Shown here one piece after another: positions 23,413 to 36,198 of a stretch of 64,000 nucleotides of DNA. The stretch spans positions 4,624,571-4,688,570 of the forward strand of contig JAWNGF010000003.1 in assembly GCA_037039685.1 (NCBI GenBank), written 5' to 3'. This DNA comes from Ceratobasidium sp. AG-K (taxonomy: Eukaryota; Basidiomycota; Agaricomycetes; Cantharellales; Ceratobasidiaceae). A program made the position numbers and the translations under genes. The notes beneath the pieces are model-generated. The model did not search any database. It had not been told where the DNA came from and was given only the letters and a program-made list of their open reading frames with translations. Each line of letters opens with the position of its first letter. Positions within the stretch are counted from its first letter, which is position 1.

Positions 23413-25085
23413 GGTCACAACTAGAGTTACAGTACCCACTATCTAACACTTTCCCTCACCTCAATAAGAGCGACGGCACAGCAGTATACAATTGATAATT
23501 GACTGGATAGGTGCACGTGGGTGTGCTGGGCACCTTCTTGCACCCAGCTTCGAATTGAATTTAACCCAAGATCGTGTTCTCTGCTTTCTCAATGTGGCAG
23601 CCTGTGCGGCATCGCTTCAATTGGTTTGTTAAATTTACGTGTAGTTGATGCAGTTAGCCTTGCCCAGCAAGTTGTATTAAAGGGGGAGGATGACCTTGGC
23701 AAGCAAGGTAGTTCATTTTGGCTGTATGCTTGACTAGTATTAGTGAAGGTTACATGCAATATTCCCCAGATGTTATGACAATTAGCAACCCTAGCCATGG
23801 TAAGGTGGCTATCCGTGTAAAATGCCAAACATACTGGTACCGGATGTAAATGGGAAGCAAGCAGTAGGTGAAAATTAGTGAACGGAGCTAAGGATGCAGA
23901 GGATGCGGGATGGACGCTGGAGAGGGCAAGGGTGACCATAGCTAGTGGAGGTCGGGAGGAGGAGGACCCAGGTACCGGGCGCCTACTACCACGCCAACTG
24001 GGGTTGTGTTAAGCCCCAAATAAGCCTTCCCATCACCGGAAGTCTTAGCATGTGTGAACAAGAATATTGGGACTAGAAAATGATGGTGCTAAACCCCCGA
24101 GGATAGCACAACCACTGGCTCCCCATGGCAACACGGGGCGGTTAAGATGGGGCATTACTGAAGTGCCACGCGGTCGCTCTTGGGACCAAACTCCAAACTC
24201 CGGATGCAAAGTTGGGGTCAAAGCTAAGCGATTGCTGTGGAAGTAACGTAAGGATTTTCCTGGTTGGCATAAGACCTATTTGCCGTGAAATGCCAAGGAG
24301 AGGAGTGCTGTCACGGCTTAGACTAAAACGGTGTAGATTTGTGGCCACCAAGTGCCGACTGCCAACAGTCTCCAATATGCATATCCTTGTTTTGCCCCTC
24401 TTCCGCTTTCCAACAGTGGCTTGATTCCGGGCGGTTAGTTTGGACCCAGTCATGAAAATATGACTGGAGATTATCGTCTCTCCTGTGACACATACCACAA
24501 TTACTTCATTTTGTCTCAAAGTAGGAGTGTGAATGCGCACGTGTGACATGGAATGGCTCAGCGACCGAGGGTTCAAAAGCGGGGCTGGCACGTATTTTGG
24601 TACTCAGGACATGCTGATATATATTCATATTCTATTTTGCATGTATTTCTAGAATCACAAACTCGCTTGACAGATAGGAGAGGAAGCTGGATTTAGCAAC
24701 CCCAAATTTACGCAGAAGGCCATGTGGCTATTGCCACCCCAAGATAAGAAGTATTGCGATTGATAGCCACTCTTAGCCACTCCCAAAAAGGATCGATATC
24801 CGTAACCCCTGTTCTCAAACGTTGTTCTAGAAATTGAAGAACCCCCCCCTGCAGCCCCGTACCCAGGGTGCCTGCTAGATCCCGTGCCCATAAGTACTTT
24901 CACTCGGCATTTATGGGGAGATGATTATTTACAATTGAAAACGTTTTGAGCTCAATTGGCGGTTGGCTACAATAACTCTTATTGACGCTTGCCGCCGGGT
25001 CTACAAAAGCAGGGTTCTCATAGCCAATTTTGTGTTGCGCTCTCCCAGTAGACATTCATTCTCCATCTGCTCCCAAGCTACAGCC
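23413..25085. other. Upstream region of VLIG-type copy 2
   Basis: This 1.7-kb stretch lies between the RBR relic and VLIG-type copy 2. It contains a 149-codon minus-strand open frame (24142-24591) whose translation has no family features and which I regard as chance. The one notable signal is the GTGGC-N4-GCCAC palindrome at 24724-24737 with further TAGCCACT half-sites at about 24765-24780. Confidence 0.45.
24724..24737 (+). promoter_or_regulatory. GTGGC-N4-GCCAC palindrome upstream of VLIG-type copy 2
   Basis: GTGGCTATTGCCAC lies about 360 bp before the ATG at 25086. TAGCCACTC and TTAGCCACTC follow about 30-40 bp downstream, repeating the palindrome-plus-half-site layout seen before RBR copy 1 and VLIG-type copy 1. 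Confidence 0.45.
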
Positions 25086-28000
25086 ATGATTGATTCAAGC
25101 TCCGATCCTAAATCTCAGCCTCCCGACATATTCACCCAAGGGAGACTATGCAACCCCGCTTTGGAGACTTTGGTGTAAGTGGTAGCTGCTACAACCATAT
25201 CTGGAGGTTAACATGGCCACTTTCCATCACTCAAGCCCAACCCATTCATCTGCTTTCATGGGGTGTAACACAACGTTTTCTGAACCTGGTACATCCAAAA
25301 TCCATAGTATGATAGTGTTTAGCGTAAAGTTCCGTAGCTGAATCGGTAATGAACAGGCCAACCATGGGGCAACCATGATACTGCTGCTAACGCTACTTTG
25401 ATGGACATACCAGATCCTTGGGGATCAACCAGCGGTAACCAATTTAACAATGAAAATACGTCCGACACAACAAGCGATGGTGACACTGAAATGGACAACG
25501 CCTGATCGAATTTCGACGACCTTCCTGATATTGTCTCTCTCTCACCTGCAAATCAAGAACATGAGCATGGTGGCATTCTCGGAAGAATCCCCAATTTCTT
25601 TTGATTGCTCAATCTGATAGATGAACATGGTTCGGGTGGAATTGGTACGGCGCTACGTACTTCCACTGAGGTCTTCATTTGTTAACTCATGCTTCAGTTG
25701 AGAAAGTTGTAATAGACCAGACCTCGCTGCATCAATTTCTCAACCTGATTCAGCCGGGATCATATGATTCTGTATCTAAGATCAACTTTAAGGCTTTGGA
25801 CAACGTGCGTACAGGCTGCCAGCTCAGCTCCTACCTACAGGTATGCTCACACATATATGCTAGTTTTCCATCAAACCGACTGGGATTTATGGCAATAAAT
25901 TGGAGATCGTCTCCTTCCTTCAAGAAAAGGGATGTTTGGACGCACACTTGTAGGTTCTCCAAAGCTTGGTTTTGCTAGATATAGGCTAGCTAACCTTAGA
26001 TGTATGCAGCGCAATACTCCTGTCCCAGGCAAGCGCCGAGGGCTTGGAGGATCTCAATCATATGCTTCATCCAGGACTCTACTCGGCCGTCCACCCAAGC
26101 TTTGCAGACAAAGGCTCTTCAAAGTGTGCCTATATTATCTATTGGCCGGAGGATACTACGTGGGACGATCAGGCTGCTTCGTCTTTGGTCCGGCGTAACC
26201 GCGTGACTTTTATGCGGTAAGTTAGCACTTCTTCCCAACGACCATACATTTGGCAGTATTGATTCTTTTAACCTAGGTATCTGACAAAACTTGCCAACCA
26301 AACTATTGCATTGGTTTTGCCGTCACAAGCACGCGCCTTTGTGTGGGATACTGGTGCTCGCAATAAGGATCTCCCTGAGGACCAGCAAGAGAATGACAAT
26401 GATGCCCGGATGTTCTCATTTGAGGTAGCAAAGTCCCTCGAGCAGGAAGAAGACACGATTGCCAGTCCGGGGTTCTTGGTACCTTCGCTCATTCCCATAA
26501 ATGCTTGATTTTGTTAACCCACACCAAACAGATTGTGGTAGAATCTAAGCACCTTGCCAAAGGCACTATTAATACACGCACTGAGATGGTCCCTGGAGAA
26601 CAAAAGGCTACCCTGTTGGTATCTACGTTTGAGGAGGCCCAGTCCAAAAGGGACCAAATCGACAACCAAATGGTCAGCCAAATGGCGCTTTGAGAAATGA
26701 TTTGGTAAGCCGGATATATTACTTCGGATTCAACTGTCTAAAACACCACATCTTGTTCCAGGTCGACCAAACATCCTATTCAGCTGGGGAACTTATCTCC
26801 AGAGAGTCTGGAAATTCTGGCCTCGAATGGCTTGCGCGAGAGGTTCAGGGGTCTTTTTGATGTTTACCAGGAACAAATACAGGTGGCTAGGCGCGCTCAG
26901 TCGAAAGTGGAGGTTGAAGATAAAAAGTTCGTCAAGGAGAGGATCAACAAAGACAAGCCGGGTGTGAAAGAAGAGGTCCAGAATATTATTCGTGCGCAGT
27001 TCAATGATGTATACCTGTAAGTTATTCATTTGTTTCCTGATTGCCGTCTGATGGATGCCTTGTGCTAGGTCGCTGCACGTTGGATTTGACGTGGGACATG
27101 GCCCCGAAGTTAGCGGTCAGTATCCTATCAAAAATTCTGTGGGTTTGCAAATAATCGTTGTATCCAGCCTTGCTTCAGACTCGCTACTCTGGCCTTCGAA
27201 AGGTAGCAGACGATATTGGCCGAAAGCACCACATGACTACCATAGGGGACAAAAAATTTCAGGCTTTGAAACGCAAATGGTTAATGATCCGAGAGTATCT
27301 GGAGCAAAACTCGGACCTGCCTGAGCAGGAGCACAGCGATTTCATCAACGACGTCCTGAATGGCGCAGAAGCTCCTTCCACTGGCAAGGGATCGAGCAAG
27401 CAGCCCATTGCGTCTTCAAGCTGGGGCTGGGGTCTACTTAACCCCACCTCCTGGCGGAGTCAGCCTAATGGATCGCAGTCGCGACGGAATACAAGCGGGA
27501 CCACGCCGCTCATTGGAGACCCCGAGTTTGTCGCCCAGCTTCACCCATTGCAAAAGTCGTTTCCTGTGGTTTCGGACCTAACTCGACAAATCTACAATTG
27601 CTTATGGCGGGAGTTGGATAGTATAGAGAAAAAGCTTCTTCAGTCTCAGGTAGATAAGATTATTTCTGGAGAACGCCAAACACAGTACAATGGCACTAGC
27701 AATATGAGGGATCTGGCTTTCCGAGAAGGGAAACAGCACGCATTTACTTCTCTAATGGATAGTTTGAGGAATGCCATGTCGTCGAACTCACGGTATGGGC
27801 GTCTCGCCTTGGCTTTGGGGCAGTGGGACTAATTATATGTTGTAGGAGCCCAATTCAAATAGAGTCAGTGCGCCAGATTCAGCAGAGTTACTACTCCGCT
27901 AGCAGCTGTAAGTCGACTGACTGCTACTTCTAGTTGTGCACTTACAGAATGAACTTAGCTCAGTACCGTTGGAGTGGAATTCGCGCAACGTCCCTTCCCG

Positions 28001-31000
28001 CTCAAAACCGATTTAGCATATACCCGCTCGAGCTTACCGAGCAAGACAGCCAATTGTGCCGAACAAATGAATCACACGTTCCACGGCCTAAATTAGAGAT
28101 AAAACACAAGTTCGAGTTTACTGTAGCAAAAAGTCGGTCGGTCAAGTGAGTACAGGTTGTCCTGATCTGTTGGGGTGCATCAGTGAATCTCTCTTGTTAC
28201 ATTAGGTTTCTTCACCTTGTGCGTGATAAGTGCCTTGTGGTCATTTCAGAGCGGGGGCAAACACGCATTTACATTGAGGACAACATCTCATTGGATCAGT
28301 CCATCAACAAGACTCATGGAAAGGTCACCTTGAATCATGATTCCCTTGGCGGTTCGCAGTGTTTGTTTGCTTTTGACCAAGCAACCCGACTACTTGCGAT
28401 TGTACATGGGCAGCCGGTTCGTCCAGGGTTAGATGAATGATAATTACTACTGACGCTAGTAAATTTATATACAGGAAGCTCGGCTATCTGTGTACATATT
28501 TGACAAGCTATTCACCAATCTACGAAGTAGGGGTTCCCCCATTCCGGTTCACCGTTGGTATGACCAGTCTGTCAACATTGCAAAAATGTGCTTTGTATCC
28601 AGGATCGAGGAAGTGTGTTTGATCGAGACATCGGGCCGGCTACGTATATTTTCTTTAGTAACTCAGCAATTCCGGTATGGCCCGTTCTGTTATTGGCGTA
28701 CAATCCCCTGCATTGACGCAATTCTTGATCTCCTCTACCAGGAACGCATATATACAAGTGCCGTATCCTATCACGGATGCCTTCCCAGCCCCAGATGGGT
28801 TGTGCTTATTCATTGTAACAAGGAAAAAGGGATTGCCGTCCGGTCCCGACAGGCTTCTCTCGTTCCACTGGGCTTCGTTTGGGTCTAACAACCGTGGAAT
28901 TGACTCAACAGCGTTGCCACCATCTAACGCATATTGCGTGGCTACACGGTTTGAAGGAAGGGGGCGGATCCATGTTACCTCCTTCGATCCCGCTTTGAGG
29001 ACAATCGATTCAACTATTGTACAGGTGAAGCAGAAGGCTACCGAATTTTCCTTCCGTTCCGATCGCAATAATTCCAAAACGGTGGCGGCGGAAACTCTCA
29101 ACAATAGCCTGATTGACTGTCACCTCGAGGTTTGGACCCAGTTTCCCGTTGTACCTGCAGTATCCCGGGATACCCTGTGTCCGATCCGGCGCTATCCTCA
29201 CAAGCTAACGTTTGTGTCCCTAATCACCCTGGAGGATCTTGAAAACTACTTTGAGCGGATGATATCAACGTTTGAGCAAACTACACAGAAACCTATGGGT
29301 AGTTCTCTCTCTGCCATAAACGTTTCCTCCACGGACAGGGTGGTCAATGAGACAGATAATGATGTTTCAGAGTTCCGACTAGGGAGTTTTATTGTTGAAC
29401 TGCTATGCCTCATTCCTCTACAGTAAGCCTGAAAAGTAACCCAACCAGGTCGTCAAACTAATCAAGACTGCATGTATCAGTCTTGCCATAACTCGGGAGA
29501 ACAGGTTTATTCCGCTCAAAGATGGGGTCTGGGATCCGGACTACGAACAATTGCTTCTGGGCGCAGATGTACTATCAATCGTTGACGCGCTTAGCCTGGG
29601 CTGGTACGAGTCACTCTTTCAATTGTATATGGCCACCAAGGTAAGCCTATTGTGCATATAGTTGGGTAAATTACCTGGATGACACTTGCATATCTCAATA
29701 GCCCGTCCGCGTTGTGAGCTCCATGGGTGAGTAGGCAACAGGCTTGAACTTTGATTTGCACAAGATGAGACTGACTGGTTGATTCTAGGCAAACAGAGTG
29801 TTGGTAAGCATAACGTGAGGCCCCTGTACTAAAACTGGATGCTAAATACTTCTCCATCGCGACCAGGAAAAAGCTATTGTCTGAACCACTTTGCTGACAT
29901 GTCTTTTGCTGGGTCTGCAATGCGGACGACCGAGGGTGTGTGGTTGTCTTGCACGCCCACTGAAGACTATCTGTTGGTGTCGCTCGATTTCGAAGGTATG
30001 GAATTGGTGTCTCTCCTTCGACATCTAAGCTAAACACACAAAAGGCGTCCACTCAATCGAGCGGAGTGCACAGGAGGATGCGTTACTTGTGTTGTTCAAC
30101 ACTGCAATATCGAATCTGGTACAAAAATGATAGGTTAAATCGCCCCAACTGAACGCTGACTCCGTCGACTTTGAGGTGCTGTTTCAAAACAATTTTGCTA
30201 TGTTGAGAGATATTGCTGGACTATTCACGGTGAGCATAATGTATTGCTCATGACAATGTTAACTGACAGTCGGTTGTTCTCCCATCAGAGCTTTCAATCT
30301 TCTGCCATGGTCTTGGATCCCAATGCAAACCCTGGATTATTCAACGTGCGATTGCCCATTCTGGTATTACCTTGAAGGATACCTAACGGTTATTTTAGTC
30401 CACGCTAGCAATCATTATCAAAGACGTCACCAGCTCGGATGCTAGCGATATCGTCAAAGAGTTAGTGGTAGCATAATCCCAGAACTTAGGAACTAACGGC
30501 CGGGTGGGTAACCAGGTTTTCACTAAAGTTCCAACGAATTGTGGAGAAGGAACAAGACCAAAACTTTATATCGCGGCTACACCGTGGGCGCATACAGATC
30601 ATCCCGTGGCCAGTCATCAACTCTCCCAACTTCTATTCTTTGTTCCTTCGTCTTCGCCAACAGTTGGACAAGCAGAAATTCACCCACCATAGCGCTGGAG
30701 CCTTTTTGCACCACTTGAAAACCCTGATGGCAAAGATCAAGGTAAGCACAGCTACTACATTAGGAATCTGCTTAATCTCCTCGATTAACGTCTAACTTTA
30801 GACTAATGACTGGGGCGCACTGGACCGTGAGTTTTCCTATCTATTCTCTGCCTGAGCTTAAACTTCCAACCAATTAGAAAACCTTGCAGCTCATCGCGCA
30901 CAGCAACTCACAGAGCGGCTCCCAAGCGCACTCTCCTATGGTCGAACCGACGAAGGACCATTGAAGGTATATACATTATGCTGGTTTAAAAAATCTGCAA

Positions 31001-34000
31001 CTTACCTTGGCTCAACCAGAACTTGGACACTGACGAGGAACTCCCAATCCCGGCACATATGCCATCGTTCTTTGTTCCCGATTTCGCGGGAGGGGACCCG
31101 TCAATGGGCGAAGCACTAGCAGAACAAGCTCTACGGTCACTTGTTGAGGCGTGCCAGCCTTCGCCACGTTTCCAACCATCGGTCGCTGACGCAGCCTATG
31201 TTGAAGCTCTTCAGAAAAGTGTTTACGACTCTCTCGACCAACGCTTATCTCTGGTCCGGCACTGGATCACCGTGAACGTTGATCGTTTCCCCTCTGGAAA
31301 CCAAGATATACGAAACCTATTGGGAAAGCTCAACTCTGCATCGCTTGCAATGAGGGCCACACTACGGTTTTGCTCGTCATGCTGTTCAGGGTGCATGCTT
31401 CTGTGCCTCCGCGCTCGTGGTCATTCCGGGGAGCATATTTGTGGGACCGACCATCGGTGTGTCTTCGATTGCGAAGTTTCGGAAGGACACACAAAACGTG
31501 AGCCCTGCGGCTTGCCGTAAGTACTCAATCTGTTGCTATGTTATTTGGGCCTTGACGGCTCTTATTTTAGGGCCGGGCACGGTGGAAAGCATATGTGAGA
31601 TTAGTTTGGGTTTCAGGGCGATATTATGAGCGTGCGCTAACTCTAGGGTTGAATGCAGGTGCGACGTGAAGGCTCACTCTTGTGGTAGCGAGTGTTACCT
31701 AAGCCGCATGGGTGGATGTGCTCAGTCGTGCACCAAGGTTTGTGCCCTGCCTCTTTCTGGTGAAGTTCGCTCCAACTGAATGGCTCATTTCAGCCAATGT
31801 TTCATGAAGGTGATCATGTATGCTCTGCACGTGCTCACCTCTGTGGGAAGGTATGAGTGTTAACCCCGAAAAATCTAGCTCGCTGATACGTTATTATAAT
31901 ATAGCCCTGCGACCTGCAAAATGCGAGACAGGATCATAATAGAATCTACAGTTGTCCCGGTACTTGTAATGTGGCTTGGTGTGTAGTCTAGTGCCTGCTT
32001 ATTTCCGCGTGCGATTGCTAACGAGTTAATTCAGGGACGAGCCTCACGAACAGCATGCATGCGACAATGCGCGGGCTTGCCCGATGGAATGTTTCTTGTG
32101 TCGACGACTCTGCTGTGACTCCAATCACTTCCACGGATTGCAATCAAATGCAATTCACTTGTGTGGTCAAGAACACAACTGCACGAGCCTATGTGATGCA
32201 GACGGCATTTGTCAGGTGCGTTCCCCAGTTAAACTCGACTATCCTCTCACATCTAGGATGAACTAGATTGAAACTCGGCCATCGGCCATTCAAGAGCAAT
32301 TCTCCGGCCGGCATGAGTCATTCACGTACACTCGCTACACGCAAGTCGACCGACGCCTCTCTTGCGTAATCCCGATCCCCCCTGGCGAGCTCTCACATGA
32401 CGGCCTCCACACGCATGATACTGCCGACGACGTATTTCATTATTGCGACGCCCGGTGCCCCAACTGCGAGTATCTTTGCACGCTACCACTAGGTAAGTGG
32501 TTTACGCGGAGCTGTATTGAATCCCACTCCTGACCTGGCTCGTAGGGCATAATCAGCCAGTACACAAAACGAGCCATGGCTCAATGGTCACCACCCAATG
32601 GGTTGTAGACGGAGATGACGCAAATCCAGTGTACGAGCTTCAAGGACGCAAATTTGGGTCAGGTGACGAAGGCGCTCCCATGCTCTGTAATCTTGTGTGT
32701 TCTGCACAAGGTCGACACGCGCACATTGACTATTGCAGAGCTCTTGACCCAGACGATTGTAATGACGTCGATTGTGAACATATACCAACGCGTATGCATC
32801 CTGATCCCGACAGGTATAAGGATTGGATCTCCCATGCGACGTATTGGGCTCGGAGCGGTACGTTCACCGATTTTATTATTTGTTCTTTGATTTTTCAAAT
32901 TATTCGATTACTGTAGGTTTCAAAGGTACGCTTCTAGAGATAACACCAACTTTTATCGCTGATCGACGTTTATTGAACTCATTTTTGCTCGCCCAGATCC
33001 TTACTCGCAAGACGAGCAGAATGAGTTCGCGAGATGGTAAGCATAAAATTCTCACGTGTTCTGATGCATAAAAGGCAATACTAACCTCCCATTTCATAAC
33101 CGCAGCGACATTCTCTGCGCGGGTAAGAAGCACCAAACAACCTTTCAATCCTGGTGCACTGTTTTAACCAATTCTCTTCAGGGCCCGAGCATGAAGCTAC
33201 TGCCACTAGTCCCGAGGACCCATCGTATTGTACACTTCCGATCTTCCACGCGCCACAACCCGCGCAGCCTGTCCCTGTAACTGGCCATATTTCGATGGAT
33301 GGTCACTGCTTTGATTGTCAGAATCCTTCAAGACTTCATCAAGCCTATCATATGTAGGGGTTCATCTTCTTTATTTGAATGGGATGCGACTAATGGTTGG
33401 AATTAGTATTTTTGTGATCGACAGCTCAGGTTCAATGACATGGGGTGACCGCGTTCCGTTGGCAAATACCCCCATCAGTGCTCGGCTAGTTTCTCAGTGT
33501 AACAGTAGATATGGTGCTGTGCTGTCTGCGTTGTACGGCTTCTGGTTGTCTCGCGACACTGCCGCCGCTTCGTCTGCTACTCAGGCAAGGCAGGATGCTT
33601 ACTCTGTCATTACCTTTGACTCTTATGCTACGGCAAGTCGTTTCTCTCTTTCACAAAGCAGTTGATCATAATCTATTATCAGACCCGGTTACAAAACGAT
33701 TTCACAAGCACGACCGATCAGCTGATAGACCAGCTTATCCCTCAAACTGGTTGCGGTGGGACGAACTTTAGAGAAGCTCTGGCCCAGGCCCAAACGGTTA
33801 TTGAAACCAACTGGAGTAGCGATCGATACGGTGGTAGACAATATAACATATAGGTGCAATTTCACTCACTCCCCTTTATCAGAGCTCCTGTCCTGGTATT
33901 CTTGTCTGATGGCGAGTACAATATTGCCGACGACCCGGTATATGATCTGTGTCACATGTGTGTCCGGCTTGGGTGAGTGACGCCTATTCGAGTTTCGTCA

Positions 34001-34411
34001 CAACTTTTCTTTAATGAAAAAAATCCAGCAAAGCTCTCGCTTTCTACTCGGTATCATTCGGCTCGGACGCATACTCTGCATCTTTACGTCGAATGGCGGA
34101 GATCGCGCGTGAGGTCTTCGCGGCTGCCCCCCAGGATGCCTTGAGTGCAGCACGAGGAAATCCATGTGTATACACCAATGCTATCGACTCGGTCAGTTTG
34201 TTAAGCTTTAACTATCAGAAATTCGTACTAACGCCAACCACATTTTTAAGATCCAACTCGCAGATACCTTCCTGGGCATCGCCAATTCTCTCCAGAAGCC
34301 TCGGGCATCGCTGATTAGCCAGCACGCGGGAAGGTATGAGACCATTGTGGAATCTCGATACATGCCCTAATTGAAATATTTGCCCGTTACTCTAGGCGAT
34401 CCATCTACTAA
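25086..34411 (+). CDS. Giant VLIG/GBP-like GTPase with Cys/His-rich array and vWA domain, copy 2, N-terminal exon broken
   Basis: ATG 25086 gives MIDSSSDPKSQPPDIFTQGR and reaches a clear GTAAGT donor. The next coding exon, aligned with copy 3 (SDTETEMADAVSNFD... LGRITNWFRLLDLVDEHG), contains TGA at 25503-25505 and TGA at 25602-25604, the second in place of the CGA of copy 3. A protein started at 25086 would therefore be a short peptide. Everything downstream is open: YIIYWPEDTTWDDQA, FHWASFGSNNRGI, the P-loop GKQSVGKS (15-nt exon 29789-29803), DFEG, IIIKD, the Cys/His array (about 31370-32215), and a vWA domain with DSSGSM, GGTNF and SDGE (about 33404-34335). The end is R-S-I-Y-TAA at 34409-34411. 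It is either a young pseudogene or an N-terminally shortened protein begun from an internal promoter. It is divergent from RBR copy 2. Confidence 0.8.
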
Positions 34412-34832
34412 AGTCGCATAGCAGCTATTTGAGCAAAGGTCACCCATTGTTGCTGTTGGAACTCCAGGTTTTTAATAGATTGCCGTAATTTTTGAACTGA
34501 ATGAAATTATACACATTATCCTCGGATTCCGTGAAGCCAGATATTACCCTCCGGCTCAGCAAAAATCCAAATTGCTACGGGGAGCTCCGGAGCCGAGGAC
34601 TGCCCAATGCTTCCTTTTGCTAGACACGGACGACAAAGCCACTATGTTTGGTTGAAGGGCGTACACACTATGCTTGCTCGTCCATAGATGCCACCATTTA
34701 TGCCATATTACTACTGTAACTTGAAGCGCAAATACTTCGAATGCGCCTTCCGGCTCCTCTACCGCTCAGTCAGGATCAGAACTCTGTGTATATTTACAAG
34801 AACGACGAGAACTGTAAACAATATCCTTGCAC

Positions 34833-35158
34833 CTAAGGGAGGCGTCATCGATCTACCACCACCTAACTTGGGCGCTTATCAAAAACTGATGGCTACAGGC
34901 CAAAATTTGAAGTAAACGCACGTTTCTATCTCTTACAGAGTGAATTTCGGGATTCGGGAACAGCGAAAATGCGTGAAACAACTCAAAGAATGTATATATC
35001 GACTTTAAAATAAGTAGAAGCTCAAGGAAAAAAAGTAGATCGCCGATTACTGCTGTCTCGAAGGGTCAGCACGTGATGAAAAGTGGCTTATTAGCACTGC
35101 CGCAGCGGGTCAACCGCTTCGCAGGATGTGTCTTGGCTCAGTGACGGACTCCGGGGGA
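34833..35158 (+). repeat. Left arm of the fold-back element
   Basis: Inverted partner of 35535-35860. The two arms have equal length and differ by scattered, mainly transition-type changes plus an occasional single-base gap, for example in the A-run near 35030. Confidence 0.75.
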
Positions 35159-35534
35159 CCGTCCAATCTCATCTTTCACTCGTTTAGAGTCGAGAGGATA
35201 GAATATATTATGTTATAGCTATCTGTACTATACACGTCAAGACTATATCTGGTGAAACTCAAGATGGGCTGGTGTCTGACGGTGGTGTCGGAACAGTTTT
35301 GTGGCCCACTCAATTGCTTCGGGGCCATTGTTTTTCCTATAGTAAGCCTCAACAAAGCGCTGACTTCGAGCCACAAATCCAAGCAAATCAGTATAAATGT
35401 AAAATATAACTTAAAAATGTTTGTAATAATTGCCTCACTGCTTCAGTGGCTCTACGAGCACAAGCCAACAAAACCTTTCTTTTAAAACTTGGAGGCGGCA
35501 TGAAAATGGAGTTGCTAAGCACCAGAGCCACAGG

Positions 35535-35860
35535 CCCCTGGAGTCCGTTGCTGAGCTAAGGCACGTCCTGCGAAGCGGTTGACCCGCTGTGGCAGTGCTA
35601 ATAAGCCACTTTTCATCACGTGCTGACCCTTCGAGACAGCAGTAATCGGCGATCTACTTTTTTTCCCTTGAGCTTCTACTTATTTTAAAGTCGATATATA
35701 CATTCTTTGAGTTGTTTCACGCATTTTCGCTGTTCCCGAATCCCGAAATTAACTCTGTAAGAGATAGAAACGCGCGTTTACTTCAAATTTTGGCCTGTAG
35801 CCATCAGTTTTTGATAAGCGCCCAAGTTAGGTGGTGGTAGATCGATGACGCCTCCTTTAG
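35535..35860 (-). repeat. Right arm of the fold-back element
   Basis: Reverse complement of 34833-35158. The inner edge is at CCCCTGGAGTCCGTTG and the outer edge at CGCCTCCTTTAG; similarity stops sharply at both. Confidence 0.75.
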
Positions 35861-36198
35861 ATGTCCGCTCTCCAGTACATTTTGGGTTACCATCTCTATC
35901 TGTAAGCAGAAAAGCGACTGCCCACTGAGAGCCATTCAATAAGACCGAAAGGGGCGAGGCGTTTATTGTATTGTATCACTCAATCGCTAACTAGCATTCG
36001 CTGTTAGTGCATATATGCACTCAACCGGATGTAAGTTCCTCCCGCTAGCCGGTGCGAAGCTCCATCACTGTAATTGAAGTGTCAGAAGGGATGCCATTGG
36101 AAAAGAACCAATTCCTCTAGTGGAGCTTCGTGAAAAGTCCCTCACTTATACCACTCCTTGAAAGAGCAGGTAAAATTCCGCCCCAAACTTTAGCGAGA

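Larger units (their letters stand above)
34833..35860. mobile_element. Fold-back / long-TIR MITE-like element
   Basis: Two arms of about 326 bp (34833-35158 and 35535-35860) are near-perfect reverse complements and flank an AT-rich middle of about 376 bp. No transposase frame is present, so it is non-autonomous. The outer ends read CTAAGGGAGGCGTCATCG on the left and the complement of CTAAAGGAGGCGTCATCG on the right. I could not identify a target-site duplication. The arms include CACGTGATGAAAAGTGGC. Transcription through it would give a long hairpin that could feed the small-RNA machinery. Confidence 0.75.
34412..36198. other. Intergenic region holding the fold-back element
   Basis: The gap between VLIG-type copy 2 and the first P450 is mostly taken up by the fold-back element at 34833-35860. 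Outside it (34412-34832 and 35861-36198) I see no gene; the right part must contain the P450 promoter. Confidence 0.5.

Noticed and set aside
24142..24591. Minus-strand open frame of 149 codons
   Set aside because: Its composition is unlike the real exons nearby, with no motif, no splice continuation and no paralogue in the window; probably chance.
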